The position numbers and the translations under genes were made by a program. A stretch of DNA of 64,000 nucleotides from Leifsonia sp. Root4 (GTDB lineage: Bacteria; Actinomycetota; Actinomycetes; Actinomycetales; Microbacteriaceae), in contig NZ_LMDN01000001.1 in the NCBI RefSeq assembly GCF_001425085.1, forward strand, positions 1,204,550 to 1,268,549, read 5' to 3'. Shown here in pieces: positions 50,680 through 58,664 of the stretch. The notes under the pieces are model-generated. The model worked only from the letters and a program-made list of their open reading frames with translations, ran no database searches and was not told the DNA's origin. Every line of letters begins with the position of its first letter. Position 1 is the first letter of the stretch.

Positions 50680-51522
50680 TCAGACCCGATCGAGCGCGGT
50701 CGGAACCGGCGTGCGCCACGACAGCGGCGCCTCGGCGGCCGGTGCGGCCGGCAGTACGCCGAGCCCGTCCGGCTCCGGAATCGCGGCCAGCAGCGCCTGC
50801 GTGTACGGGTGCACCGGCTCATCCCAGATGCGCTCGGACACGCCGGACTCCACGATCGCGCCGCGATACATCACCACGGTGCGGTCGGCGATCAGGCGCA
50901 CGATCGCGAGGTCGTGCGAGATGAACAGCAGGCCGGCACCGGCATCCAGCGCGAGGCGGCGCATCATGTCGGCGACGGAGGCCTGGCTGGAGGCGTCGAG
51001 TGCCGAGATCGGCTCGTCGGCGACGAGCAGGTCGGGCCGGGCGGCGAGCGCCCTGGCGATCGCGACGCGCTGGCGCTGCCCGCCAGAGAGTTCGTGCGCG
51101 TAGCGGGAGACCATCGCGGTCGGCAGGCCGACGCGCTCCAGCCATTCCTCCGGCGTAGAACCAGCGTCGCCGCGGGCGAGCGCCGTCCTGATGCCCTCCG
51201 TGATCTGCGCACCGACCCTGATGCGGGGGTTGAGCGACGAGTTGGGATCCTGGAACACCATCTGGATCGAGGTGAACGCCTTCTGCCTGCGCCGCACGCC
51301 GAGCAGCGGCACCGTGTCGCCGCGGTAGCGGACGCTGCCGGAGTGCGGCTTCTCCATGCCGACAACCGCGCGGGCGAGGCTTGACTTGCCACAGCCACTC
51401 TCACCGACGAGGGCGAGAACCTCGCCGGGCGCGATCGACAGCGAGACGCCGTCGACGGCACGCACGACAGACGTTCCGTGGTACTCGACGACCAGATCGT
51501 CGACGTTCAGCAACGCGCTCAT
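50680..51522 (-). CDS. Peptide/nickel-type ABC transporter ATPase (OppF/DppF-like)
   Basis: The 280-residue ATPase has Walker A GESGCGKSSLARAVVG, signature LSGGQRQRVAIARAL and Walker B DLLVADEPISALD. The C-terminal region has SERIWDEPVHPYTQALLAAIPEPD, the oligopeptide/dipeptide extension. It is the last of five genes and its ATG overlaps the stop of the preceding ATPase gene by four bases. It pairs with that ATPase to power import. Confidence 0.95.
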   Translation of the reverse strand: MSALLNVDDLVVEYHGTSVVRAVDGVSLSIAPGEVLALVGESGCGKSSLARAVVGMEKPHSGSVRYRGDTVPLLGVRRRQKAFTSIQMVFQDPNSSLNPRIRVGAQITEGIRTALARGDAGSTPEEWLERVGLPTAMVSRYAHELSGGQRQRVAIARALAARPDLLVADEPISALDASSQASVADMMRRLALDAGAGLLFISHDLAIVRLIADRTVVMYRGAIVESGVSERIWDEPVHPYTQALLAAIPEPDGLGVLPAAPAAEAPLSWRTPVPTALDRV

Positions 51523-52403
51523 CGGGCATCCTCCTCGTTCGCGAGTGCGGCAGGCACGGCCTGCGCACTCGGCAGCGACGCCAGCAGCTCGCGCGTGTAC
51601 TCGTGCTGCGGGTTGCCGAATATCTGCTCCCGCGAGCCGGCCTCGACGATCGCGCCATGCCGCATGACCGCGACGTCGTCGGCGATGGCGCTCATGACAC
51701 CGAGGTCGTGCGTCACCAGCAACACGGCGAGCTGCCGCTCGGTGGCGAGGTCGCGCAGCAGGTGCAGGATGCCGGCCTGCACCGTGACGTCGAGCGCCGT
51801 GGTCGGCTCATCGGCGAGCAGCACGACGGGGTCGCAGGCGAGGGCGATCGCGATCGCGATGCGCTGCCGTTGCCCGCCGGAGAACTGGTGCGGGTAGCGC
51901 CCGAGCGCCTCCTCGGCGTCGGGCACCCGCACGCGTTCGAGCAGCTCGATCGCGTGCGCGCGCGCCTGCGCCCTGCCGAGCCCCAGGTGCGTGCGCACGT
52001 GGTCGGTCAGCTGCGAGCCGATCGTGAGCTGCGGGTGCAGGCTCGACGAAGGGTCCTGGAAGATCATCGCGATGCGGCGGCCGCGGATCGTGTTCAGCTG
52101 ACGACGCCCCATGCCGATCAGCTCGATCGCGCCGTCGCCGGCACCGCCGCGGAGGGTGATCGAGCCGCCGACCACCGCGTTGGCAGGCAGCAGCCCGAGG
52201 ATCGCCAGCGATGACACCGTCTTGCCGGAGCCCGACTCCCCCGCCAGGCCCTGGACGCGGCCGGGCGTGAGGTCGAGGTCGATGCCGGTGACGATCGGTT
52301 TCGGTGCCTTGCGCGGCCCGATGCCAATCGTCAGGCCCGTGATGCTGAGCACCGGCGTCGTGCCGACTGCCACGGCATCCGCGGTCATTTCCATCGTGCT
52401 CAT
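51519..52403 (-). CDS. Peptide/nickel-type ABC transporter ATPase (OppD/DppD-like)
   Basis: The 294-residue ATPase has Walker A GESGSGKTVSSLAILGLL, the Q-loop in IAMIFQDPSSSLHPQLTIG, signature FSGGQRQRIAIAIAL and Walker B VVLLADEPTTALD. The C-terminal REQIFGNPQHEYTRELLASLPSA is family-typical. It overlaps the permease gene before and the second ATPase gene after by four bases each, showing tight translational coupling. Confidence 0.95.
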   Translation of the reverse strand: MSTMEMTADAVAVGTTPVLSITGLTIGIGPRKAPKPIVTGIDLDLTPGRVQGLAGESGSGKTVSSLAILGLLPANAVVGGSITLRGGAGDGAIELIGMGRRQLNTIRGRRIAMIFQDPSSSLHPQLTIGSQLTDHVRTHLGLGRAQARAHAIELLERVRVPDAEEALGRYPHQFSGGQRQRIAIAIALACDPVVLLADEPTTALDVTVQAGILHLLRDLATERQLAVLLVTHDLGVMSAIADDVAVMRHGAIVEAGSREQIFGNPQHEYTRELLASLPSAQAVPAALANEEDAR

Positions 52404-53299
52404 GCGCTGGCCCCCACTCGGCTCATCTGGGAAGTCGGGTCGAAGATGTCGCGCAGCGAGTCACCGACGAAGTTGAACGCCATCACGACGGTGAGGATCG
52501 CGAGACCGGGGAAGACGCCGAGCCACCACGCGTCGAAGTTCTCCATGGCCGCTGAGATCATCGAGCCCCACTCCGGTGTCGGCGGCTGGGCGCCGAGACC
52601 GAGGAAGGAGAGCCCGGAGAGCAGCAGGATGGCGGTGCCGACGTCGAGGCTGGCCAAGACGAGGATCGGGCCGACGACGTTGGGGGCGATGTCGACGCGC
52701 AAGGTTTTGAACGGCGAGAAGCCGAGCAGGCGCCCGGCCATCACGTAGTTCTGGGTGCGCAGGCCGAGCACGATGCTGCGCGTCATCCTGGCGTATTGCG
52801 GCCAGGAGACGACGAAGGCGGCGATGACCGCGTTGAACAGCGACGGCCCGAGGGATGCCGCGACGACCATGGCCAGGATGACGGTGGGGAATGCCATCAC
52901 CAGATCGGTGATGCGCATCAGCACCTCATCGACCCACTTGCCGAAGTATCCGGCGATCGCGCCGACCAGGGTGCCGACGAGCATCGACATGACCACGAGC
53001 AGCAGCGCGAGCGGGATCGTGACGCTCGCACCGGTCATCAGGCGTGAGAAGACGTCGCGGCCCAGCGCATCGGTGCCCATGAGCGTGTCGATTCCGGGCG
53101 GCTGCAGGCGCGGAAGCGTCTGAGCGAGCGGGTCGTACGGCACCCAGAGCGGTGCGGTGAACGCCACGACGACCCAGAAGGCCGCGATCAGCGCCCCGAT
53201 CACGCCGAGCGGGGTCACCCAGGCGGATGGGATGTTCAGCCAGCGGCGTTTGGGCCCAGCTTTGTACGGCGCCGGCCTATTCACTGAAAGCTGCGTCAT
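52400..53299 (-). CDS. Peptide/nickel-type ABC transporter permease (OppC/DppC-like)
   Basis: The 299-residue permease has the N-terminal helix VTPLGVIGALIAAFWVVVAFTAPLW, then HPC-type DTLMGTDALGRDVFSRLMTGA. The later ATPase-contact stretch LLGFSPFKTLRVDIAPNVVGPIL is typical of OppC-type proteins. ATG 53299 overlaps the stop of the OppB-type gene (ATGA); upstream reading is not family-like. It forms the channel with the OppB-type partner. Confidence 0.94.
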   Translation of the reverse strand: MTQLSVNRPAPYKAGPKRRWLNIPSAWVTPLGVIGALIAAFWVVVAFTAPLWVPYDPLAQTLPRLQPPGIDTLMGTDALGRDVFSRLMTGASVTIPLALLLVVMSMLVGTLVGAIAGYFGKWVDEVLMRITDLVMAFPTVILAMVVAASLGPSLFNAVIAAFVVSWPQYARMTRSIVLGLRTQNYVMAGRLLGFSPFKTLRVDIAPNVVGPILVLASLDVGTAILLLSGLSFLGLGAQPPTPEWGSMISAAMENFDAWWLGVFPGLAILTVVMAFNFVGDSLRDIFDPTSQMSRVGASA

Positions 53300-54417
53300 G
53301 CGAGTCTCACCCTCGGGTCGAGCACGCCGTAGAGGATGTCCACGGCGAAGTTGATGCCCAGGTAGATCACGCCGACGACGAGTCCGACGCCCATCACCCC
53401 CGGCAGGTCGAGGCTGGTGGCCGAGTTGTACGCGTAGCTGCCGAGGCCGGGCCAGGCGAACACGGCCTCGACCAGCACGGTGCCGGAGAGCAGCGATCCG
53501 AAGGCCAGACCGACGATCGTCAGGATCGGCAGCGATGCCCCGCGCAGCGTGTACCCGAAGAGCATCCGGGGGCCGGAGAGCCCCTTGGCCCGCCCGGCAC
53601 GGATGTAGTCGGCATCCAGCACCTCGAGCACCGAGGTGCGCACGAAGCGGGTGAGGAGTCCGATCGTGAACAGCGAGAGCACGAACACGGGCAGCATCAG
53701 GTGGGCCATGGCGTCCATGAACGTCACCCACTGCCCGGCGAGCAGCGCATCGACCGTGTACAGCCCCGTCACCGTCGGCGGCGGGGCCAGGATCGGCGAG
53801 AGCCGCCCGGAGCCTGGCGCGATGCCCAACTGCAGGAAGAAGATGTTGAACGCGACCAGGGCCATCCAGAAGGTCGGGATGCTGAGGCCGAGCAACGAGA
53901 CGACCCGCACGACCTGGTCGCTCATCTTGCCGCGACGGTAGGCGGCAAGCGCACCGAGCGCGACACCGACGGCGAGGCTGACGATGATGGCGCCGATGGC
54001 GACCTCGATGGTGGCGGGAACGGCCTTGGCCAGATCGGATGCCACCGGCTGCCCCGTGCGCAACGAAACACCCATGTCGCCCTGGAACAGGTTGACGAGG
54101 TAGTTGAGGTACTGCACGGGCAGCGGCTGGTCGAGTCCGTGCTTCTCGATGTACGCCGCGACGGTAGCCGGGTTGCTCGCCGCTCCCTCACCGAGCGCCG
54201 CGACGATCGGGTTTCCCGGCACGAGGTTCGCCAGGCTGAACGTCACAAGCGTGACGCCGAAGAGCAACAATATTGACATTCCGAGGCGACGAAGCAAATA
54301 CCCGGCCAGGGGTGATTTACGCCGAGGCGCTGTGCGCTCTGGCGATGTGCGCGGAGCGGTGTCGCTCTGCGCGGCCGTGGCCGGGTACTCGCGGGTCGCG
54401 CGGGTGTTCTGTCCCAC
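53296..54417 (-). CDS. Peptide/nickel-type ABC transporter permease (OppB/DppB-like)
   Basis: The permease has about 373 residues, around 50 more than usual because of an N-terminal hydrophilic stretch with many Thr, Arg and Ala before the first helix (LLRRLGMSILLLFGVTLVTF). Family segments include ADYIRAGRAKGLSGPRMLFGYTLRGASLPILTIVG, VEAVFAWPGLGSYAY and a final VDILYGVLDPRVRL. GTG 54417 has AAGGA nine bases upstream and lies 14 bases after the binding-protein stop. Confidence 0.92.
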   Translation of the reverse strand: MGQNTRATREYPATAAQSDTAPRTSPERTAPRRKSPLAGYLLRRLGMSILLLFGVTLVTFSLANLVPGNPIVAALGEGAASNPATVAAYIEKHGLDQPLPVQYLNYLVNLFQGDMGVSLRTGQPVASDLAKAVPATIEVAIGAIIVSLAVGVALGALAAYRRGKMSDQVVRVVSLLGLSIPTFWMALVAFNIFFLQLGIAPGSGRLSPILAPPPTVTGLYTVDALLAGQWVTFMDAMAHLMLPVFVLSLFTIGLLTRFVRTSVLEVLDADYIRAGRAKGLSGPRMLFGYTLRGASLPILTIVGLAFGSLLSGTVLVEAVFAWPGLGSYAYNSATSLDLPGVMGVGLVVGVIYLGINFAVDILYGVLDPRVRLA

Positions 54418-54431
54418 GCTGGTGGTTCCTT

Positions 54432-56009
54432 CTACTTGGACTGCAGCTCGGCGATGTCCATCGTCCACGTCGAGTTGTAGGCGACGCCGTCGATGTAGTC
54501 GGCGGTTGCGATGTTCGAGCCGGGCACGATCAGCGGAACGAACGGACCCTGCTCCTGCAGAGCCGCGGCGAAGGCGCTGAACGCACCCTCACGCTCGTCC
54601 ATGCTCGTCGCGTTCTCCGCGTCGGCGGCGAGGCCGACGACGGCCGGGTCCTGCTCGGCGGTCCAGCCTGCGCGCAGGCCGACCTTCGCACCCGCCGCGA
54701 ACGGCAGGAAGTTGGCCGAGTCGGCGTAGTCCGGGCCCCAGAACCAGATGCTGAACGCCTCGCGACCGTTGACGTACTCGTCGATCTGCGTGGTGAACGG
54801 TGCCGGTGCGAGCTCGACGGTGATGCCGGCATCCGCCAGCTGCGACTGCACGCGCTCGGCGAGCGGGGTGAAGCTCACGCCGCCGACCGGGTAGTCGTTC
54901 GGGTATTCGAGGGTGATGGTCTCACCGGCGTATCCGGATGCCGCCAGGGCCGCCTTGGACGCGGCGAGGTCCTGCTCGACGCCGTCGGTGAGCGCACCGA
55001 GGAACGACGGCGGGATGACGCCGGTCGCCTGCTCTGAACCGGCTCCGGCCAGCTCGAGCAGCGCCGGGTAGTCAAGCGCGTAGCGCACGGCTGAGGCGAA
55101 CTCGGGGTTGGCGGTGACACCGGCGACCTCGGGGCTCTGGTTGAGCAGCAGGAAAATGGTCTGCGCCGAGGGGGTCGAGAACACGTTGACACCGTCGCCG
55201 AGCCCTGCGACCTGGTCGCCGCTCAGGTCGACGGCCACCTGGGAGTCGCCGCCCTCGAGGTTCATCTTCTGCGTTGCGCTCTCGGAGACGCTGCGGATGA
55301 CGACGCGGGTGAAGTCGATGTCTTCCTCGCCGTTGTACTTCTCGTTCTCGGTCAGGACGACCTGCGACTCGAAGTCGAGCGAGTCGAGCACGTAGGGGCC
55401 GGAACCGGCCGAGGTCGTGTTGAGGAACTTCTCTGCCGTGTCGGAGTTGTCGGTGGTTCCACCGTTCTCGATCACGAGCTTGGAGTTCAGGATCGCCAGC
55501 GACGGGTTGGTCATCAGGGCGGGCAGCTTCAGCGAGGGGGTCGCGGTGCTGAGCTCGACGGTCTTGTCGTCGACCTTCGTGACCTCGATGCCCTCCATGA
55601 GGAAGTTCGCCTTGCTCTCGGTCATGCCCTTGACGCGGTTGAGCGAGAACACGACGTCGTCTGCGGTGATCGGGGTGCCGTCGGAGAAGACGCGGCCGTC
55701 GGCGAGCGTGAAGGTGAAGACGGTTGCGTCCTCGTTCTGCTCGTAGCTGGCCAGCCCGGGAACCGGGGTGGACTCGTCGGACCCCGCGAAGTCGAGGAGG
55801 GTCTCGTAGAGGGCCTTGGAGACCATGTAGCCGGTCGGGACGTAGTTGCGGCCCGGGTCGCCGGTCTCGAGGGTGAAGGCGGTGTCGATGACGATGCTGC
55901 TCGGAGCGCTGCCGCTGCCGCCTTCCGGGGCGGTCGCTGCGCAACCGACGAGAACGAGCGATGCACTCAGCCCGAGGGCTGTTGCGACGTAGCGGATTTT
56001 TGTGCGCAC
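54432..56009 (-). CDS. Solute-binding lipoprotein of the peptide/nickel-type importer (SBP family 5)
   Basis: The 525-residue lipoprotein has lipobox LVGC (Cys23 with the GTG 56009 start, chosen because AAGGAG lies seven bases upstream; ATG 56027 lacks one). The mature protein shows the SBP_bac_5 pattern ALYETLLDF, TFTLADGRVFSDGTPITADDVVFSLNRVK and late SIWFWGPDYADSANFLPF. It is first in the five-gene operon and captures a peptide or similar ligand. Lrp/AsnC on the other strand is a likely regulator. Confidence 0.93.
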   Translation of the reverse strand: MRTKIRYVATALGLSASLVLVGCAATAPEGGSGSAPSSIVIDTAFTLETGDPGRNYVPTGYMVSKALYETLLDFAGSDESTPVPGLASYEQNEDATVFTFTLADGRVFSDGTPITADDVVFSLNRVKGMTESKANFLMEGIEVTKVDDKTVELSTATPSLKLPALMTNPSLAILNSKLVIENGGTTDNSDTAEKFLNTTSAGSGPYVLDSLDFESQVVLTENEKYNGEEDIDFTRVVIRSVSESATQKMNLEGGDSQVAVDLSGDQVAGLGDGVNVFSTPSAQTIFLLLNQSPEVAGVTANPEFASAVRYALDYPALLELAGAGSEQATGVIPPSFLGALTDGVEQDLAASKAALAASGYAGETITLEYPNDYPVGGVSFTPLAERVQSQLADAGITVELAPAPFTTQIDEYVNGREAFSIWFWGPDYADSANFLPFAAGAKVGLRAGWTAEQDPAVVGLAADAENATSMDEREGAFSAFAAALQEQGPFVPLIVPGSNIATADYIDGVAYNSTWTMDIAELQSK

Positions 56010-56213
56010 GGGGGAACTCCTTGTCATGAAATACAGGACCAGAGTCGAGCGCCATCGCCGCTAGCGTGCTTGTCAGAGTCGGCATGCGGAATGGGAACTC
56101 AACACCACCATCCGAATTACCACTGGACGGCTTTGCATGAGATTTGCACAAAGAGCGCTACTCTGTCCAATCAAAGGCCGCATGCGCCGGAAATTGCATC
56201 ACCAACGAGGGGA

Positions 56214-56813
56214 ATGTCCGCCAGTATGTCTAGCAAACCGAGCAGCGCCCACGTCGCTACTGGACAATCGCAGCACGTACTCGACGACATCAACCTGAAA
56301 ATCTTGGCCGAACTGCGAGATAACGGACGAATATCAATGTCGGCACTGGCTGAGCGCGTGAATGTCTCCCGCGCAAATGTCTACACTCGCGTCGAGCAAC
56401 TCATGGCAGACGGCGTGATCACCGGCTTCAGCGCCCGCATCGACCCGGCCAAGGCCGGCCTCGGGATCTGTGCGCTGGTCTTCCTCTCTGTGCACCCGCA
56501 GACCTGGAGCAGTTTCCGCACCCGCATCACGCAGATGACCGAGATCGAATCCTGCCGCATCACGACGGGCGAGCACGACGCCATGCTGCTGATCCGCGGC
56601 GACGAGGTCGGCGCGATCCACGCCTTCGTCATCGGTGTCCTGGCGGCGCTGCCCGAGGTGAAGTCGGTCGAGACCGTGCTGGTGCTCGACGAGGTCTTCC
56701 AGCGCCCGTATCTGCTGCCCACCGACCTCCCGCCGCGCGACGAAGAGGTCGCCCAGCTGGGCCTGACCCGCTTCACCCGTGTGAACCCGGGTCGGGCGAG
56801 CCTCAACGGTTAG
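56214..56813 (+). CDS. Lrp/AsnC-family transcriptional regulator
   Basis: The protein of about 199 residues has the AsnC helix-turn-helix (DDINLKILAELRDNGRISMSALAERVNVSRANVYTRVEQLMADG). A RAM ligand domain follows (VFLSVHPQTWSSFRTRITQMTEIESCRITTGEHDAMLLIRGDE). About 30 extra residues at the C-terminus are atypical. GAGGGG lies one base before ATG 56214 and 13 bases before ATG 56226, so the start is uncertain between these. It is divergent from the peptide importer operon, with a 204-base shared gap, and probably controls it in response to an amino acid. Confidence 0.88.
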   Translation: MSASMSSKPSSAHVATGQSQHVLDDINLKILAELRDNGRISMSALAERVNVSRANVYTRVEQLMADGVITGFSARIDPAKAGLGICALVFLSVHPQTWSSFRTRITQMTEIESCRITTGEHDAMLLIRGDEVGAIHAFVIGVLAALPEVKSVETVLVLDEVFQRPYLLPTDLPPRDEEVAQLGLTRFTRVNPGRASLNG

Positions 56814-56832
56814 GCGCGGACCGCGCCGGTTG

Positions 56833-56854
56833 GGATTTCGACAGGCTCAATCAA
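56833..56854 (+). repeat. Variant copy of the 19-mer repeat
   Basis: GATTTCGACAGGCTCAATC is a two-mismatch copy of GGTTTCGACAGGCTCAACC in the 54-base gap between the Lrp gene and the duplicated protein gene. Confidence 0.6.
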
Positions 56855-56867
56855 CGGAAACCCCCGC

Positions 56868-57614
56868 TCAGGCGAGCTGCACGCAGACGCTGTAGCCGGG
56901 AACGCCGTCGAGCACGAAGTCCTCGATGAGCTCGAAGCGGCCGTCATCCAGCTGCTTCACCGCCGTCGTGCTGTCACCGAGAAGCGTGGCATCCGTCGCC
57001 ACAACGTGGTGCACGAAGTACTCCTCGAGCACGCCGTCGCGGTAACGGCCGACGCAGCGCCCGCCCGTGACCGTGTCGCCGAAGTAGTGACCCCAGATGA
57101 TGCCCGAGTTCTCGCTGAACTCGAAGCGGGTGGGAGCGGTCTCGCTGACGGTGCTCGCGGTCGAGCTCTGCAGCACGAAGGAGGTGCCGTCGAGCCGCGG
57201 TTCGCTCCGGCGCGCTGGGTCCAGCGCCGGCCAGAGGGCGAGCGGTGCGGACTCGACGCAGGCGCTCAGGTGCGGGGCGCCGTCCTTCTCGAAGGTCTCG
57301 TCGAGGTAGAGCTTGCCGTCATCGCCGCGACGCAGCACGCTCTGTGCGGTCCCGAGGATGACCTCTCCGCCGTCGATCGGCTTGTGTGCGAAGCAGATCG
57401 TCAGCTCATCGCCGTCGCGACGGCCGACGAAACGGCCGAGCTGCACGGTGTCGCCGATGTACGCGCCCCACAGCATCTGGCCACGCTGCTGGTACCGGAA
57501 ACGCGTCGGCGCCGTCTCGGACACCGCACTTCCCGAGGAGGAGATCATGACGAACTCGAGGTCGTCGATCGATGCGGGGATGGCGGCGGTGGTCGTTTCA
57601 GCAGTCACGGTCAC
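56868..57614 (-). CDS. Tandemly duplicated small-domain protein (N-acetylglutamate synthase-annotated family)
   Basis: The 248-residue protein is made of two copies of one domain of about 110 residues. Copy 1 has SAVSETAPTRFRYQQRG and GAYIGDTVQLGRFVGRRDGD. Copy 2 has STVSETAPTRFEFSENSG and GHYFGDTVTGGRCVGRYRDG. Single-domain relatives are small proteins often annotated, with little evidence, as N-acetylglutamate synthase. No catalytic motif is obvious. GTG start without a clear ribosome site. The family call is by pattern, and the function is unknown. Confidence 0.6.
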   Translation of the reverse strand: MTVTAETTTAAIPASIDDLEFVMISSSGSAVSETAPTRFRYQQRGQMLWGAYIGDTVQLGRFVGRRDGDELTICFAHKPIDGGEVILGTAQSVLRRGDDGKLYLDETFEKDGAPHLSACVESAPLALWPALDPARRSEPRLDGTSFVLQSSTASTVSETAPTRFEFSENSGIIWGHYFGDTVTGGRCVGRYRDGVLEEYFVHHVVATDATLLGDSTTAVKQLDDGRFELIEDFVLDGVPGYSVCVQLA

Positions 57615-57655
57615 GAGTATGGAGGATCAGCCACACGTTTCTAAATCGTCGACTT

Positions 57656-57784
57656 TCAGTCCAGTTCGTCCGGCTCGTAGCGCACGGCGGGCGACTCTTG
57701 CTCGCCGAAACTCGACACAGCGAACAATTCGTCCAGCCGTCGTTGCTCGGCCCAACCGGGGAACCGGGCAAGCAGCGGTGGCAC
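57656..57784 (-). CDS. Possible small protein or gene remnant, 42 residues
   Basis: Starting from GTG at 57784 the minus strand reads a short acidic peptide with FPGWAEQRRLDELFAVSS and a late SPAVRYEPDELD, ending in TGA. Codon third positions are GC-rich as in real genes here. The dispersed repeat at 57805-57840 lies directly before it. It could be a small gene, the 3' end of a lost gene, or part of the repeat element. I do not recognise it. Confidence 0.25.
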   Translation of the reverse strand: MPPLLARFPGWAEQRRLDELFAVSSFGEQESPAVRYEPDELD

Positions 57785-57804
57785 TCGCGGAGGTGTCCTG
57801 AGAA

Positions 57805-57840
57805 GGGCTGCCGCCTTTCGCGACGCTACGCGTCGCGCAG
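57805..57840 (-). repeat. Dispersed intergenic repeat, copy 3
   Basis: The minus strand contains CGTCGCGAAAGGCGGCAGCCC-type sequence matching copies at 487-560 and 23188-23261. It covers the stop codon and last codons of the FGE-domain gene, so the protein tail WTPLRDA is partly made of repeat. Confidence 0.65.
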
Positions 57841-58608
57841 TGGGGTCCACCCGATCGGCCGTGGTCCGCGCACCTCGGCCCTGTCCCGGTCGGATGCCGC
57901 CGACCACCCCTGTGCGGCCTCGGCACCCGGCCCACCGACCGCGCCGCGCGCCACGCGGAAGCCGACGTCCTCCAGCACGGCGTCCGGGGCGCTGCCGCGC
58001 CGAACGGAGGCACGCAGGCTCCACTCGCTATCGGCCCAACCGCCGCCGCGGAGGCTTCGATAGTCCCCGTAGCGCGCCGTGTCGGCGTAATCCCAGCACC
58101 ACTCCCACACATTGCCGAGCGTGTCGAAGAGCCCGAATGCGTTCGCCGCCTTGCCCGCGACGGGTTGCGCGCCGTCGAGCTCCTCGGCAGCTGACCAGGC
58201 GATCTCGTCGAGCGGACCATAGCGCGGCCCTGTCGATCCTGCGCGGCAGGCCCATTCCCATTCGGCCTCGGTGGGAAGGCGGAATCCGGAGGCGCTCACG
58301 TCCCAGCGCACCCTGCGACCATCGACGAGGTACGCACGGCCGTACCCGGCGGCATCCGAGGCCAGATTGCACCATCGCACCGCAGCGAACCACGTCACCG
58401 GGTGCACGGGCAGCGATCCCGCGGCGCCCGCGTGCGGGGTGGGGTCGACGACCGCGTCATACTCGGCTCGGGTGAGCGGCGTTCGGCCGATCTCGAATGC
58501 CTGCAGCGCCACGCTTCGGACCGTGGCCCTGCCGTCCGCGCCGGCCCTGGCGTCCCGCAGCTCGACGACGCCGGCGGGGATCGCGATCAGCTGCGGGAGG
58601 GTCGGCAT
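57826..58608 (-). CDS. FGE-sulfatase (SUMF1/EgtB-like) domain protein
   Basis: The 260-residue protein has the formylglycine-generating-enzyme fold: TPLTRAEYDAVV, SASGFRLPTEAEWEWACRAG, LGNVWEWCWDYADTARYGDYRSLRGGGW and the closing GFRVARG. True formylglycine enzymes carry two active-site Cys near the end (C..., RCA.R); here the matching region reads VRRGSAPDAV and has none, so oxidase activity is doubtful. No sulfatase gene is in the window. The C-terminal tail is unusual and partly overlaps a repeat. Confidence 0.85.
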   Translation of the reverse strand: MPTLPQLIAIPAGVVELRDARAGADGRATVRSVALQAFEIGRTPLTRAEYDAVVDPTPHAGAAGSLPVHPVTWFAAVRWCNLASDAAGYGRAYLVDGRRVRWDVSASGFRLPTEAEWEWACRAGSTGPRYGPLDEIAWSAAEELDGAQPVAGKAANAFGLFDTLGNVWEWCWDYADTARYGDYRSLRGGGWADSEWSLRASVRRGSAPDAVLEDVGFRVARGAVGGPGAEAAQGWSAASDRDRAEVRGPRPIGWTPLRDA

Positions 58609-58664
58609 GCCTCCACGTTAGCGAGCGGCGGCCACAGGCGCCGGACGGTTACCCCGACGCCCGG

